From an uncultured Vampirovibrio sp. (GTDB lineage: Bacteria; Cyanobacteriota; Vampirovibrionia; Gastranaerophilales; Gastranaerophilaceae), in NCBI GenBank assembly GCA_910583725.1, contig CAJTXZ010000006.1, positions 55,704 through 119,703 on the forward strand: DNA of 64,000 nucleotides, read 5' to 3'. The notes below the pieces were generated by a model that did not search any database, was not told where the DNA came from, and worked only from the letters and a program-made list of their open reading frames with translations. Of the stretch, positions 26,379-35,007 are shown piece after piece; the first letter of the stretch is position 1, and the number at the start of each line of letters is the position of its first letter. Both the position numbers and the translations under genes were made by a program.

Positions 26379-27773
26379 CTAATAACTCATAGCCTGTAAT
26401 ACTTCGGTCAAATTAGCTACGGTCAGAGGCATGTAGCAGGTGATGTACCGTTGCAGGATGTCTCGCTTTTCTTTGAAATATGTAGAATGAGTCTTACGCT
26501 TTGTTTCAACTTCTATGTAGCTACGGACTTTTGATAAATCATAATCATGCAGCTCTAATAATCTTATGAGTCCATGCATGCGTTCAAATTCAGCCTGTGT
26601 TGGGTAAGTATCCTCTTCAACCATAGTTATATACTTACCTCTAGCCTCTCTAAGACTTTCGGTAGTTATATTTAAGAGGCTTAACATCTGTATAACAGGT
26701 CTCTGCTCGCATGCCAGCAACTCATTAAGAGTTAATGTTCCCTTTTTACGGTCTGGAGCAAGGAATTTTCTTATCGCAGGAAAATTTCTTAAACGCAACT
26801 CCATTCTTATGGTGTTGTTGGCAATAGCCATGCCACTTCCGCCGATACGCTTAATGTAGCTACGTTGTCTATGCTCTCTGATTTCTGCACCTTTATTATA
26901 GATACAGAATTGATAGTTAGGAGTCTGCTTAGACTGCTTGCCTCTTGCTAGTACCTCATAGCCACTATTACCGTAGTTTAATACGCAATAGCGGTCTGTT
27001 CTCAAAGGAAGATAGCTAGAGAAAGCCTTAGTATAGGAATTTATATCTGGTACAAGTAAGTCATTTGTAACATGTAAAGATAACACCTCTGCTCGCTGCC
27101 TAAATGCCTCATTGTTAAAGTCCACTAATCTTGTTGTCTTAATTGTATTAAGAGCCTCATCAATATTATTAAGAGCAATGAGTCCTAAGTTACCCTCGTT
27201 TGAAACAACTTTACCGCTAATTGATACGATAAAATCGCCATTATGAAAATACATGTGTCCAAGACCTAAGCGTAAGTTGTCTCTATCAAAAAAGGGTTTA
27301 GCATTAGGAAATCTTAACTTAGCTTCTCTGAATGGTTGATTTTCGTAGGTGTTAGAGTTTAACTTCTGTTGCTCGTCCTCAGTTAAGAGCATTTGTCTAT
27401 AATTTCTATTTTCTCCAAATAGTGCTCTTGTTATTCTTTCATCCTCTTTTGCAGGGATATTCGGGTGGCTTGTTCTAAAGAAATTTCCCCTTGTAACTGT
27501 AAACCCTACTTCATCAGCATGGATAAGAGGCAAGCACAATTTAATAAAGTCATAGCCGATAACTGGAGATTGCTGTTGAACAGAGTCTATATGCAGTTCT
27601 GGTATAGCCCTATTCTCGTCCTCTCTGTAGTAATTATAATTTTGCGTTTCTCTTGAATTGTCATAGGATATAATATCATCTAAGTCGCTAACATCATATT
27701 CTTCAAAATTATCATGTAAAATTTCTAGGTCCGATGTATCATAAATGTAATTATCTTCTTTTAAGTTCACCAT
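26379..27773 (-). CDS. phage/plasmid replication initiation protein, gpII/X-like
   Basis: This 464-aa protein has an acidic N-terminus (1-70), then GYDFIKLCLPLIHADEVGF. Later come CIYNKGAEIREH and NTIRMELRLRNFPAIRKFL. This order (an aspartate-hydrophobic-Lys opening, a YNKG strand, then an Arg-rich MELRLR strand) is that of replication initiators related to filamentous-phage gene II/X proteins and some rolling-circle plasmids. A canonical HUH motif is not obvious. HMYFH near 175 is a weak alternative. AAGGA precedes the ATG. It heads an operon with the small gene and the integrase. Confidence 0.6.
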   Translation of the reverse strand: MVNLKEDNYIYDTSDLEILHDNFEEYDVSDLDDIISYDNSRETQNYNYYREDENRAIPELHIDSVQQQSPVIGYDFIKLCLPLIHADEVGFTVTRGNFFRTSHPNIPAKEDERITRALFGENRNYRQMLLTEDEQQKLNSNTYENQPFREAKLRFPNAKPFFDRDNLRLGLGHMYFHNGDFIVSISGKVVSNEGNLGLIALNNIDEALNTIKTTRLVDFNNEAFRQRAEVLSLHVTNDLLVPDINSYTKAFSSYLPLRTDRYCVLNYGNSGYEVLARGKQSKQTPNYQFCIYNKGAEIREHRQRSYIKRIGGSGMAIANNTIRMELRLRNFPAIRKFLAPDRKKGTLTLNELLACEQRPVIQMLSLLNITTESLREARGKYITMVEEDTYPTQAEFERMHGLIRLLELHDYDLSKVRSYIEVETKRKTHSTYFKEKRDILQRYITCYMPLTVANLTEVLQAMSY

Positions 27774-27881
27774 TATAAATTCCTTGCAGCCGATTTAAGG
27801 GGCTGTATTATAATGGTGTCAGGCTTAAAATTACCAAATTACTAATAAGTGGCTAGGTAACCAATAATTGAACAAAACAAA

Positions 27882-27921
27882 CACAATCCCCTTATTCTTA
27901 ATGGTTAGCAAGGGGATTGTG
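27882..27921. other. long hairpin upstream of rep: candidate origin or terminator
   Basis: CACAATCCCCTT (27882-27893) is exactly complementary to AAGGGGATTGTG (27910-27921), with a 16-base loop. It lies about 110 bases upstream of the replication gene and just past the end of the next minus-strand gene. On that strand it is followed by TTTGTTTTG, so a terminator is possible. A replication origin hairpin is the alternative. Confidence 0.55.
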
Positions 27922-27960
27922 AACTTTTGTTAAGTTGGTAATTGATAAGTTTTTAAGTAA

Positions 27961-28863
27961 TCATAATACAGGTTTGATGATACTGTATTCTTTGAAATCG
28001 TCATCAAATTCTAGTAATTTTCTATCAATGTTATTTTTTAGCATATATTTTTTGTTAAGTTCACATATTGCTTTACTTAAAGCTTTATCTTTGTTTTTAT
28101 TATTACCTCTTTTACAGAACTTATATAATTCATTTCTGGTAATTGAATTAGAATCTTCAATAGCTTGCTTTACATAGTTATAAATTTCTTTTTGTTGTTT
28201 GGTAAAGCTGTTTTTAGTAGTTGTTTTTGTTTCGTTATCATTATCTTTATTGTCATTAATATATTTAGTAAGGTCTAACGAACAAGTCAGACTATAATTT
28301 TGGAAGTTATTGTTGATTAGCTCATCTTCAAGGGTTTTACATATAAACGGAGATTTTTCTTCCGTATACATTGTGTCATCAACAGTAATCCTAAATCGCA
28401 TACCAATTATATCAATAGTTTTATCAAAATACCCCTGCATTATAACGGGTAAATGTTCTACTGTATCAATTTTTACACTTGATAATATTATATCTTTACT
28501 AATACTTGTTTTAAAGTTCTTCTCTAGTTTAGACCATTTATAGACATTTTCCAGACAAGAAGTTAGTTTGTTATTCTTGTATTTTGTTAAATATTGCTTT
28601 AAAGAGTTTTCAGGAATAGTATTATCAGGTGAAACACTAATTGTAATACAACTTCTACTTCTTGATATTGTACAAATGCTCTGTTTATTCTTACATTCAA
28701 CATTATTTAAGAGGCTATTTACAACATGATTAGCTAGTCTTAATGCCGTTTGAACACTGGTTTCCGTAAAGTCAATAACAACCCTCTTTTTATAAACAAG
28801 AATGGAAGCTATAACAAATATTATATTTGGTAGTTTCGTCACTATGATTGCATTCTCTTTCAT
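27961..28863 (-). CDS. hypothetical island protein
   Basis: I do not recognise this 300-aa protein. It starts with a hydrophobic stretch (NIIFVIASILVY), continues with mixed alpha/beta sequence rich in Asn and Lys, and has an Asn/Asp/Thr-rich linker near 205-222. The last 75 residues (KQQKEIYNYVKQAIEDSNSI onward) look like a winged-helix DNA-binding domain. Located between the replication gene and a small HTH gene, it may act in replication control or regulation. Confidence 0.5.
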   Translation of the reverse strand: MKENAIIVTKLPNIIFVIASILVYKKRVVIDFTETSVQTALRLANHVVNSLLNNVECKNKQSICTISRSRSCITISVSPDNTIPENSLKQYLTKYKNNKLTSCLENVYKWSKLEKNFKTSISKDIILSSVKIDTVEHLPVIMQGYFDKTIDIIGMRFRITVDDTMYTEEKSPFICKTLEDELINNNFQNYSLTCSLDLTKYINDNKDNDNETKTTTKNSFTKQQKEIYNYVKQAIEDSNSITRNELYKFCKRGNNKNKDKALSKAICELNKKYMLKNNIDRKLLEFDDDFKEYSIIKPVL

Positions 28864-29012
28864 AACTTAATCATATAATAAACATTCTGTATCGCTATAA
28901 CTTAATAATAACAATAAATACAGCAACTAACGGTACAAAGTTTTACATAGTACTATAAAATTTTTCAGACCCTTAATTAGTTTTAGATAGCTTTTAGAAA
29001 ATACTCCTCTAT

Positions 29013-29258
29013 CTAGCATTTAGTCTTAATTTCAAAATCATAACCTAATACATCCAGTATCCTAAGCATGTCTATATGCCTTAAAGACCCCCTAGCCAGT
29101 TTATTTGATATGCCTGTCTTACTGTCTTTAGTTCCATACTTCTCATTTAATTCAAGAGCTAGTTTTTCAAGGGTATACCCCTTAGCAACAACGAGAGACT
29201 TTACTTGTCTTTTAAGTTCTTCTGTTGCTTGCATATCAAGAGTTTCAAAATCTGTCAT
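29013..29258 (-). CDS. small HTH-type regulator, DUF6471-like
   Basis: I chose the ATG at 29258, with GGAG seven bases upstream, rather than a TTG two codons earlier, giving 81 aa. The sequence TEELKRQVKSLVVAKGYTLEKLALELNEKYG, then GISNKLARGSL and LRILDVLGYDFEI, is an XRE-like helix-turn-helix arrangement. It resembles proteins with the DUF6471 domain. It diverges from the small plus-strand genes and probably represses their promoter, where three TTCATGT repeats lie. Confidence 0.6.
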   Translation of the reverse strand: MTDFETLDMQATEELKRQVKSLVVAKGYTLEKLALELNEKYGTKDSKTGISNKLARGSLRHIDMLRILDVLGYDFEIKTKC

Positions 29259-29351
29259 ATTCAATTCTCCTTTTGTTTATTACAATACACTATTTCATGG
29301 ACATAATCAATAGTTATGTAAATAATTATTACGAAAACAGAAACAAAAGCA

Positions 29352-29388
29352 TTGACTTTATTCATGTTTTCATGTACAATGTTCATGT
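29352..29388 (+). promoter_or_regulatory. promoter with three TTCATGT repeats
   Basis: TTGACT (29352-29357), a 17-base spacer and TACAAT (29375-29380) form a good promoter. TTCATGT occurs at 29361-29367, 29369-29375 and 29382-29388, overlapping the spacer, -10 and start region. This suits a repressor-binding array. Confidence 0.6.
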
Positions 29389-29416
29389 AAACACAAACAA
29401 GCGAAAGGAAAACATT

Positions 29417-29710
29417 ATGACAGCTACAGTTATTACAACAAACATTAATCTTGAAGACAATGCAAGAATTATTAAATCACTTGATAGCAAGATAGCAGAA
29501 CTTAAAGAGTTAAGAGATGAAAAAGCAGCGGAAGTTAAAGACATTATGAATAAAGCTAATGTTATGGAACTTAAAGCAGGGGCTTTCACCTTTACATTAA
29601 AAGAAATTACAAGAAACAATGTTGATACTAAGACTTTAAAAACAAAATATGCTGAATTATACAAGGCACTTTTAAAGGTTTCAAGTTATATGAAGTTTGA
29701 TGTTGTGTAG
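29417..29710 (+). CDS. small phage-like coiled-coil protein
   Basis: The ATG at 29417 has GAAAGGAAAA just upstream; a longer frame is open but runs through the promoter. The 97-aa product has a helical/coiled-coil part (DSKIAELKELRDEKAAEVKDIM). A C-terminal part follows (FTFTLKEITRNNVDTKTLKTKY, then YMKFDV). The second part resembles phage proteins of the Gp157 type, in which a short coiled coil is followed by a Thr-Leu-Lys strand pair. Function is unknown. Confidence 0.5.
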   Translation: MTATVITTNINLEDNARIIKSLDSKIAELKELRDEKAAEVKDIMNKANVMELKAGAFTFTLKEITRNNVDTKTLKTKYAELYKALLKVSSYMKFDVV

Positions 29711-29747
29711 GGTTTACCCCTACACAATTCAAAAAGAGGTTAAGAAA

Positions 29748-30152
29748 ATGACTAATCAAGACAACATCAAGACAATTCTAAAATTCATGCCACAGAGTCA
29801 AGCTCTATGTTTCATACAGGGGTTAAGAGGTAATGAACAAAGCTATTTTAAGGATATAGTAGATAAACTCTCTAATGTTATACAACAAGCCCCCTCAATC
29901 TATGAAACAGACGGACAAGGGGATAGCACAAAGCCTGTTCTTCATTACTTCTATAATAATGTCGACATCTACATAACTGAAATAGATAAAAGTGGATACA
30001 ATGAGCATTTTGGCTATACGAGCTTAGGACTGGGTTATTTTGAAGCAGGATACATCAATCTTGATTACATCTTTAAAGAACTTCCATTGATTAATCTTGA
30101 TTTTCACTTCACACCTAAAACAATAGCAGAATACAAAAAGATATACGGATAA
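29748..30152 (+). CDS. hypothetical protein, DUF2958-like
   Basis: The start was chosen at 29748 with AGAGG upstream, giving 134 aa. The pattern of a strand with YFYNNVDIYITEID, then FGYTSLGLGYFEAGYINLDYI and LDFHFTPKTIAEYKK resembles DUF2958 proteins found on plasmids and integrative elements. Those also have a wTWyxtE strand, an ELGYfsL strand and a hFxPxtl end. The role is unknown. It lies between two small genes with short spacing. Confidence 0.5.
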   Translation: MTNQDNIKTILKFMPQSQALCFIQGLRGNEQSYFKDIVDKLSNVIQQAPSIYETDGQGDSTKPVLHYFYNNVDIYITEIDKSGYNEHFGYTSLGLGYFEAGYINLDYIFKELPLINLDFHFTPKTIAEYKKIYG

Positions 30153-30163
30153 AGGAAAAGAAC

Positions 30164-30361
30164 ATGGAAACATTAGACCTAATCGCATTAATACATAATA
30201 CCTACGGGCTTGTTATCGCCTTGAAAGACAACATACTAGGCTTAGACAATTCTAGACATGATAAAAGAGAAATAACAGGGCTTTTAGCACTATCAGAAAC
30301 GATAGAACAGAATTTATACGACATTAAAACAGAGGTTGAAGCACTTATAAACCTACACTAA
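30164..30361 (+). CDS. small hypothetical helical protein
   Basis: This 65-aa protein is almost entirely predicted helix (LIALIHNTYGLVIALKDNIL, then LLALSETIEQNLYDIKTEVEAL). GGAAAAG precedes the ATG, and it lies 11 bases after the previous gene, so it is part of the same transcript. No family is recognised. Confidence 0.5.
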   Translation: METLDLIALIHNTYGLVIALKDNILGLDNSRHDKREITGLLALSETIEQNLYDIKTEVEALINLH

Positions 30362-30497
30362 AAACGACCGTATTTATTATAGAAATTCATACAATAAAAA
30401 GGTCTGTCTTTTATTGGTTGAATACATACAAAAAAATTAAAAATAGACCTTTTCATGTTACTGAAGCAGCAAAGATGAAAAATAAGGATGAAATACA

Positions 30498-31094
30498 ATG
30501 ACTACATACGCATTTTTAAGAGTATCTACACTAGAACAGGACACAGAAAAAAATAAGATTGATATACTACAGTTCGCTAACAGGTTAAAGCTTGGTAATG
30601 TTGAATTTACAGAGGAACACTGCTCGGGAAAGATTAACTATAAAGAAAGAAAACTGGGAGTATTACTAGACTCTATGAAATCGGATGATGTTTTGATTGT
30701 TCCAGAACTATCTCGTATAGCAAGGTCAATAACGCAAATATTGGAAGTTATTAAAATTACAAAGGATAAAGGAATAATACTCTACTCACTCAAAGAAAAT
30801 TTTAATAACACTGATGACTCAATCACTGCCACTGTTACAAGTACTATCTTTGCTCTTGTAGCTCAAATTGAAAGAGAGCTTATCAGTCTAAGAACTCGTG
30901 AAGCTTTACATGCCAGAAAAATTGCAGGAGTTAAACTCGGAAGACCTAAGGGTAAAGGAAAATCAAAGCTAGACCCATACAAAGAGGATATTTTAAAGCT
31001 TTTATCTTTGAAAGTACCCAAAACAATGATTGCTAGACAATATAGCTGTTCAATCGGTAATCTGAATAATTATATAACTAGGATAACCTCATAA
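30498..31094 (+). CDS. small serine recombinase (resolvase/invertase)
   Basis: This 198-aa protein has catalytic Ser10 in AFLRVSTLEQD, then VPELSRIARS and the E helix ALVAQIERELISLRTREALHARK. GVKLGRPKGKGKSKLD leads into a C-terminal helix-turn-helix. That is the layout of Tn3-type resolvases and DNA invertases. It could resolve dimers of the replicating element or invert a segment. No obvious paired res sites were found nearby. A terminator follows. Confidence 0.9.
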   Translation: MTTYAFLRVSTLEQDTEKNKIDILQFANRLKLGNVEFTEEHCSGKINYKERKLGVLLDSMKSDDVLIVPELSRIARSITQILEVIKITKDKGIILYSLKENFNNTDDSITATVTSTIFALVAQIERELISLRTREALHARKIAGVKLGRPKGKGKSKLDPYKEDILKLLSLKVPKTMIARQYSCSIGNLNNYITRITS

Positions 31095-31178
31095 TGGTAT
31101 ATAGCTGTATATAATTTAAAATTACCTAAAATCCTGTCATAATAAGACATTACGTCAGTTTATACCTATAAATTGTAT

Positions 31179-31207
31179 AAAAGAGCCTTAAAACAGGCTC
31201 TTTTAAT
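31179..31207 (+). terminator. intrinsic terminator after the resolvase gene
   Basis: AAAAGAGCC (31179-31187) pairs with GGCTCTTTT (31196-31204) over an 8-base loop. Confidence 0.75.
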
Positions 31208-31363
31208 ATTCCGATACATAAAACTATGTCTTAGTTATTTCAACCAGGTTGTTGACCCTTGGAACCAGGTCTCGTTGGATGTTTGATTGATTATCTATCT
31301 GTAAGTTAACTCCTTGTTGACTTTTGGGGATAGAAGATAAAAGAGTCCTTAAATTGTTTTAAG

Positions 31364-32104
31364 CTATATATCCAGTCTTCTCTTATTTGCTGTCATAACT
31401 TGTTTGCAGTCGAGTTTATTTACTTTATTATTAATATTTTTAGCTTCGCTTTGTTTACTCATTATAATTATGTCATCAAGGTTATAGACCTTAAATTCGG
31501 GTTTATTTTGAACAAATCTTGCACTTGCTGTTGTTAAACCACTGGAAGCCACCATAATGACTTCATCAGCATTAAAATCATCCCTGCAACCCCATAATGC
31601 TCTACAAGGTTCTGGCGGTACTGGATTTTGATAATGTTTACATTGAACTATTGCTTTATAATTTCCATTTGTAATGATTATATCTACACCGCCATCACCT
31701 GAACCTTTAGTAACATTGGCATTGTAACCTACACTCCTAAAAACTCTTGCTACTTCCTGTTCAAACTGCCACCCGTCAAGAGTCCACCACCATGCCCGCT
31801 CTTGCCACATTGATTGATTTAATCTTGTATCAGCATAGGATAATTTTTTATGCCAATGATAACAAAACCAAATTACCCCGCCTATTGACATTATTCCTGC
31901 TATTTCTGGGCTTGCTTGAGCGACTCCAGCTATAATTCCAAGAAAAACAAAAGAAATAAGTAATGATTTAACAAATTCACCCCACAACCTCAATCGGTTT
32001 ACTTCTTTTAAAAATCTGAATAAGACCGTAGTGAGTGCAACAAGGAATACAATAAGAGCTTTGATTGTTGTATAATATGTTCTATAGTTACTTTTCCCAG
32101 ACAT
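31364..32104 (-). CDS. membrane-anchored Mrr-like restriction endonuclease
   Basis: This 246-aa protein has hydrophobic segments at about 13-30, 47-64 and 66-83. A Mrr_cat PD-(D/E)XK nuclease domain follows from about 110. The Glu of the first helix is in WQFEQEVARVF, the metal-binding Asp is D141 in GSGDGGVD, and the catalytic Q-x-K is at 154-156 in VQCKHY. It should cut DNA near the membrane. It is the last gene of the operon, and its ATG follows the TPR gene stop by one base, which indicates strict coupling. It is the probable effector of the proposed defence module. Confidence 0.8.
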   Translation of the reverse strand: MSGKSNYRTYYTTIKALIVFLVALTTVLFRFLKEVNRLRLWGEFVKSLLISFVFLGIIAGVAQASPEIAGIMSIGGVIWFCYHWHKKLSYADTRLNQSMWQERAWWWTLDGWQFEQEVARVFRSVGYNANVTKGSGDGGVDIIITNGNYKAIVQCKHYQNPVPPEPCRALWGCRDDFNADEVIMVASSGLTTASARFVQNKPEFKVYNLDDIIIMSKQSEAKNINNKVNKLDCKQVMTANKRRLDI

Positions 32105-32105
32105 A

Positions 32106-32951
32106 TTATAAATCTAGCTTTCTTGAACCTGAATGTTCTATATAAGATTGATTGTTCCTTATCTCTTGTAAACGTTGATAGTTACTTAATATTAATTCAT
32201 TAATATCAGCTCCTATTAGTATGTTATCTAGAGGTTTTAGAGCCGTATCGATAATCATGCTATAAAGTGCAGAACACATAACTTCTGGCATACCCACCCA
32301 TGGGGCAAACTTTCTCATACTTAAATCTAGCTCAGCATATACATCACCACCTTGCTTTTTAACGATAAGAGCAGCTAGTATATAACATACAACTGAAAAA
32401 GGAGGAGGTGTTTTTTCTTCATTTTCCATAAGACATGCCATTACCAAACAAATATAATTATCCACGTTTCCTATATATGAGTCTATAGCTTGCCAAAAGT
32501 CTTTAATAGCCAATTCTTTATGCTCTAAAATAGCATGGATTAGACCTCTATAGTTATAAAGCACGCTCTTGTGTGAAGCACCTGGGCACACTTCTAGCAT
32601 TTTATTTGTATAATCTAGTGCTTTTTCAAAATTTTGTTTTTCAAGTTCTTCGGTGGATATATTAAAATAATGTTCAAAAGGTTCAAGACAACTTTTAAGA
32701 GTATTTAACTCATCTAAAGCATCTACATTATTTGGGTCAAGTGTTAGAGCTTGATTATAATCAGAAATAGCTTCATCATAGTTACCCAAAGAGCGATATG
32801 CACCTCCTCTGTTTTGGTAACATTCGAATGTAGGAAACAACTCCGCTGACTTATTAAAACATTCTATTGCATCGCTATATAACATAACCTGTACAAATTT
32901 CATACCCATATTATAGTATTCTTCTGCTTGTCTAATTAAATCTTCATTCAT
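32106..32951 (-). CDS. TPR-repeat protein of the island operon
   Basis: This 281-aa protein has classic TPR repeats at about 12-80 (YSDAIECFNKSAELFP, then GNYDEAISDYNQALTLDPNN) and again at about 100-165. The C-terminal 110 residues are helical and not recognised. AGAGG precedes the ATG. It probably holds the ATPase and the nuclease together or senses a partner protein. It lies 34 bases after the AAA gene and one base before the nuclease gene. Confidence 0.82.
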   Translation of the reverse strand: MNEDLIRQAEEYYNMGMKFVQVMLYSDAIECFNKSAELFPTFECYQNRGGAYRSLGNYDEAISDYNQALTLDPNNVDALDELNTLKSCLEPFEHYFNISTEELEKQNFEKALDYTNKMLEVCPGASHKSVLYNYRGLIHAILEHKELAIKDFWQAIDSYIGNVDNYICLVMACLMENEEKTPPPFSVVCYILAALIVKKQGGDVYAELDLSMRKFAPWVGMPEVMCSALYSMIIDTALKPLDNILIGADINELILSNYQRLQEIRNNQSYIEHSGSRKLDL

Positions 32952-32985
32952 TATGTACCTCTTTCTTAACTATTAATCACATATT

Positions 32986-34572
32986 TTAAAAACTTATTTT
33001 TCTACCACCTCTGGGAGTGTTACTGTCTTCTCTTGCTGTTGCAGATACAGCTCGTTGATTAGCCCATTCTCTAATCTTTTTAATCTGTTCTGCTTGAGTA
33101 ATAGATAGAGGAACTGTATTGTTCACAGCTCTATACAAGTCTTCTTCTTGCAATGTTCTATCTTCTGAGTAAGCATCAAATACAGCAGATATAATAACTT
33201 GCTCAATTTCAGCTCCAACAAACCCCTCTGTCATATCAACCAGTTTAGTAATTAGTTCATCTGTTACAGGAAAGTTTTCAGACACACTTCCTTTTAGCAT
33301 TCTATTAAGATGAAGCTTAAATATAGACTTTCTTTCGATTGATGTAGGAATGTCAACAAAGAAAATTTCATCAAATCTTCCTTTTCGCATCATCTCTGGG
33401 GGTAACATACTAATATTATTTGCGGTAGCTACTACAAATACAGGTTTTGTCTTTTCCTGCATCCAAGTTAAAAATGTTCCGAAAATCCTTTTGCCTATTG
33501 AGCCTTCGTTTTGGTCAAAACCTTTTTCTATCTCATCTATCCACAAAATACTAGGAGCTACAGCCTCTGCTGTTTTTATTACTTTTCTAATGTTTTCTTC
33601 ACTTCCACCTACCCACTTATCAAATATTTTACCTGCATCCAGTCTTAACAACGGAAGTTTCCATAACGCACTCATTGCTTTAGCAGTCATTGATTTTCCA
33701 CAACCAGGTACACCTGTAATTAATACACCTTTGGGTGCAGGAAGATTATAATTTTTTTTGGCTTTGTCTAACCATGAGTTATTACGCTTCTCTAACCAGT
33801 GCTTTAGGTTTTCTAATCCTCCTACATCTTCCATTTTTAGGTCAGATTTAATAAATTCCAGTATCCCTGTCTTTTTGATTACTTGACACTTTTCATCCAT
33901 AATAATATCAAGTTCTTTTATAGTAAGCTGCTTTCGTTCAACCATAGCTCTGGCAAAGGCATTTTCAGCTTCTTGTAGGGTAAGCCCTTGAGCTGTTTTA
34001 GCAAAAATACTTTTATCTTCCTCTGAAAGAAGTTTCTCTTCCCCCAGATTATCTATTATTATTTTGTCAAGCAGAGTTTTAATTTCTTCGGAACTAGGTA
34101 GAGCAAAGTCTACAACCGTTACATCTTTTTGTAGTTCTATAGGTAATTCAAGCACAGGAGCTATAATAACAACACTTTTCATATACTTAGAGTTTTTTAT
34201 AGCATTGGCAGTATCTCTTAGTGTTCTTTTAATGCAACCGCTTCCTGATATGGTTATACTGCCCTTAGATAAATCATCATGAATGTCTTTTAATATTAAG
34301 ATAGCATTGTCATCAATCCTATTAAATGTTTCAAGAGCATTTATAGCAGAGTGTTCCCTGTCAATAGTTGTCTTGTCGGTTAGTTGTAACAAACCAGTTG
34401 TAGAACTCCAACAATATAGAATACGTTGGGTCTTAATTAGCTCTTTATCCTCGCATATTCTTTATATCATCTCAACGATACGATTTTCTTCCCATGTTTC
34501 AATGTATATAATAGGAAAGCGTGCTTTAAATAGGTTAGCTAGATGTTGTTCGGTTTGTTTTGTTCCTTGCAT
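32986..34572 (-). CDS. Ycf46-like AAA+ ATPase with an in-frame TAA at codon 37
   Basis: Translation from the ATG at 34572 (GGAGGAAG ribosome-binding site, directly after the upstream stop) gives 528 codons. The one defect is TAA at 34464-34462. Residues 18-36 (RFPIIYIETWEE) and 50-60 (CWSSTTG) on either side of the stop match the N-terminal domain of Ycf46-type ATPases. The frame is therefore ancestral. The AAA domain is intact: Walker A GVPGCGKS at 287-294, Walker B ILWIDEIE at 342, sensor VVATANN, and Arg finger RKGRF at 396-400. Unless the stop is bypassed, only a shorter protein from an internal start (e.g. TTG at 34392, 468 aa) could be made. Confidence 0.75.
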
Positions 34573-34848
34573 TTATCTTCCTCCATTGTTCTTGCGTACA
34601 ATAGGAGCGATAATCTCATTAGAAAGTCTTATAGCTTCTTCAAGTGTTTTTTCTGGTATCTCGCTTGTATCAATTAATCGATTTATGGTTGTTTCAGTAA
34701 AACCATTTTCAACAATCATTTGCACATTAGCTTTATCATCTTTAAGACTTCTAATTATATCTTGTAGCATACTTGTATAGACATTTCCTAAATGCTTTTT
34801 GTTTTCTTCTAACCCTTTTCTTAATGTCTGTATTAACTCATCATTCAT
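34573..34848 (-). CDS. small hypothetical protein heading the AAA/TPR/Mrr operon
   Basis: This 91-aa protein is mostly helical, with TLRKGLEENKKHLGNVYTSML, then FTETTINRLIDTSEIPEKTLEEAIRLSNEI. Its stop codon abuts the ATPase ATG (TAAATG), so the two are coupled. No motif is recognised. It may be a regulator or a partner of the ATPase. It is divergent from the XRE gene. Confidence 0.6.
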   Translation of the reverse strand: MNDELIQTLRKGLEENKKHLGNVYTSMLQDIIRSLKDDKANVQMIVENGFTETTINRLIDTSEIPEKTLEEAIRLSNEIIAPIVRKNNGGR

Positions 34849-34905
34849 ATTTGCTCGCCATTTAGTAATTAACTACGATATTTTAGTCAAAGCATAACAT
34901 GAACA

Positions 34906-34939
34906 AAAAGAAAATACCAGATATCTGATATTTTCTTTT
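34906..34939. promoter_or_regulatory. 34-bp inverted repeat between the divergent XRE and AAA operons
   Basis: The two 17-base halves, centred on CAGATATCTG (34918-34927), are complementary except for one pair. It lies in the 159-base gap between the divergent genes and is a good operator candidate for the XRE protein. Confidence 0.55.
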
Positions 34940-35007
34940 AATACAACTATCATATAACGATGTTATTTTCTGTTCTTATACCTCTTACAATGGTTAGGAG
35001 GTCTAAA

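Noticed and set aside
34283..34780. 165-codon plus-strand frame
   Set aside because: It is antisense to the ATPase N-terminus and the small gene upstream, both of which have strong ribosome-binding sites and motifs.
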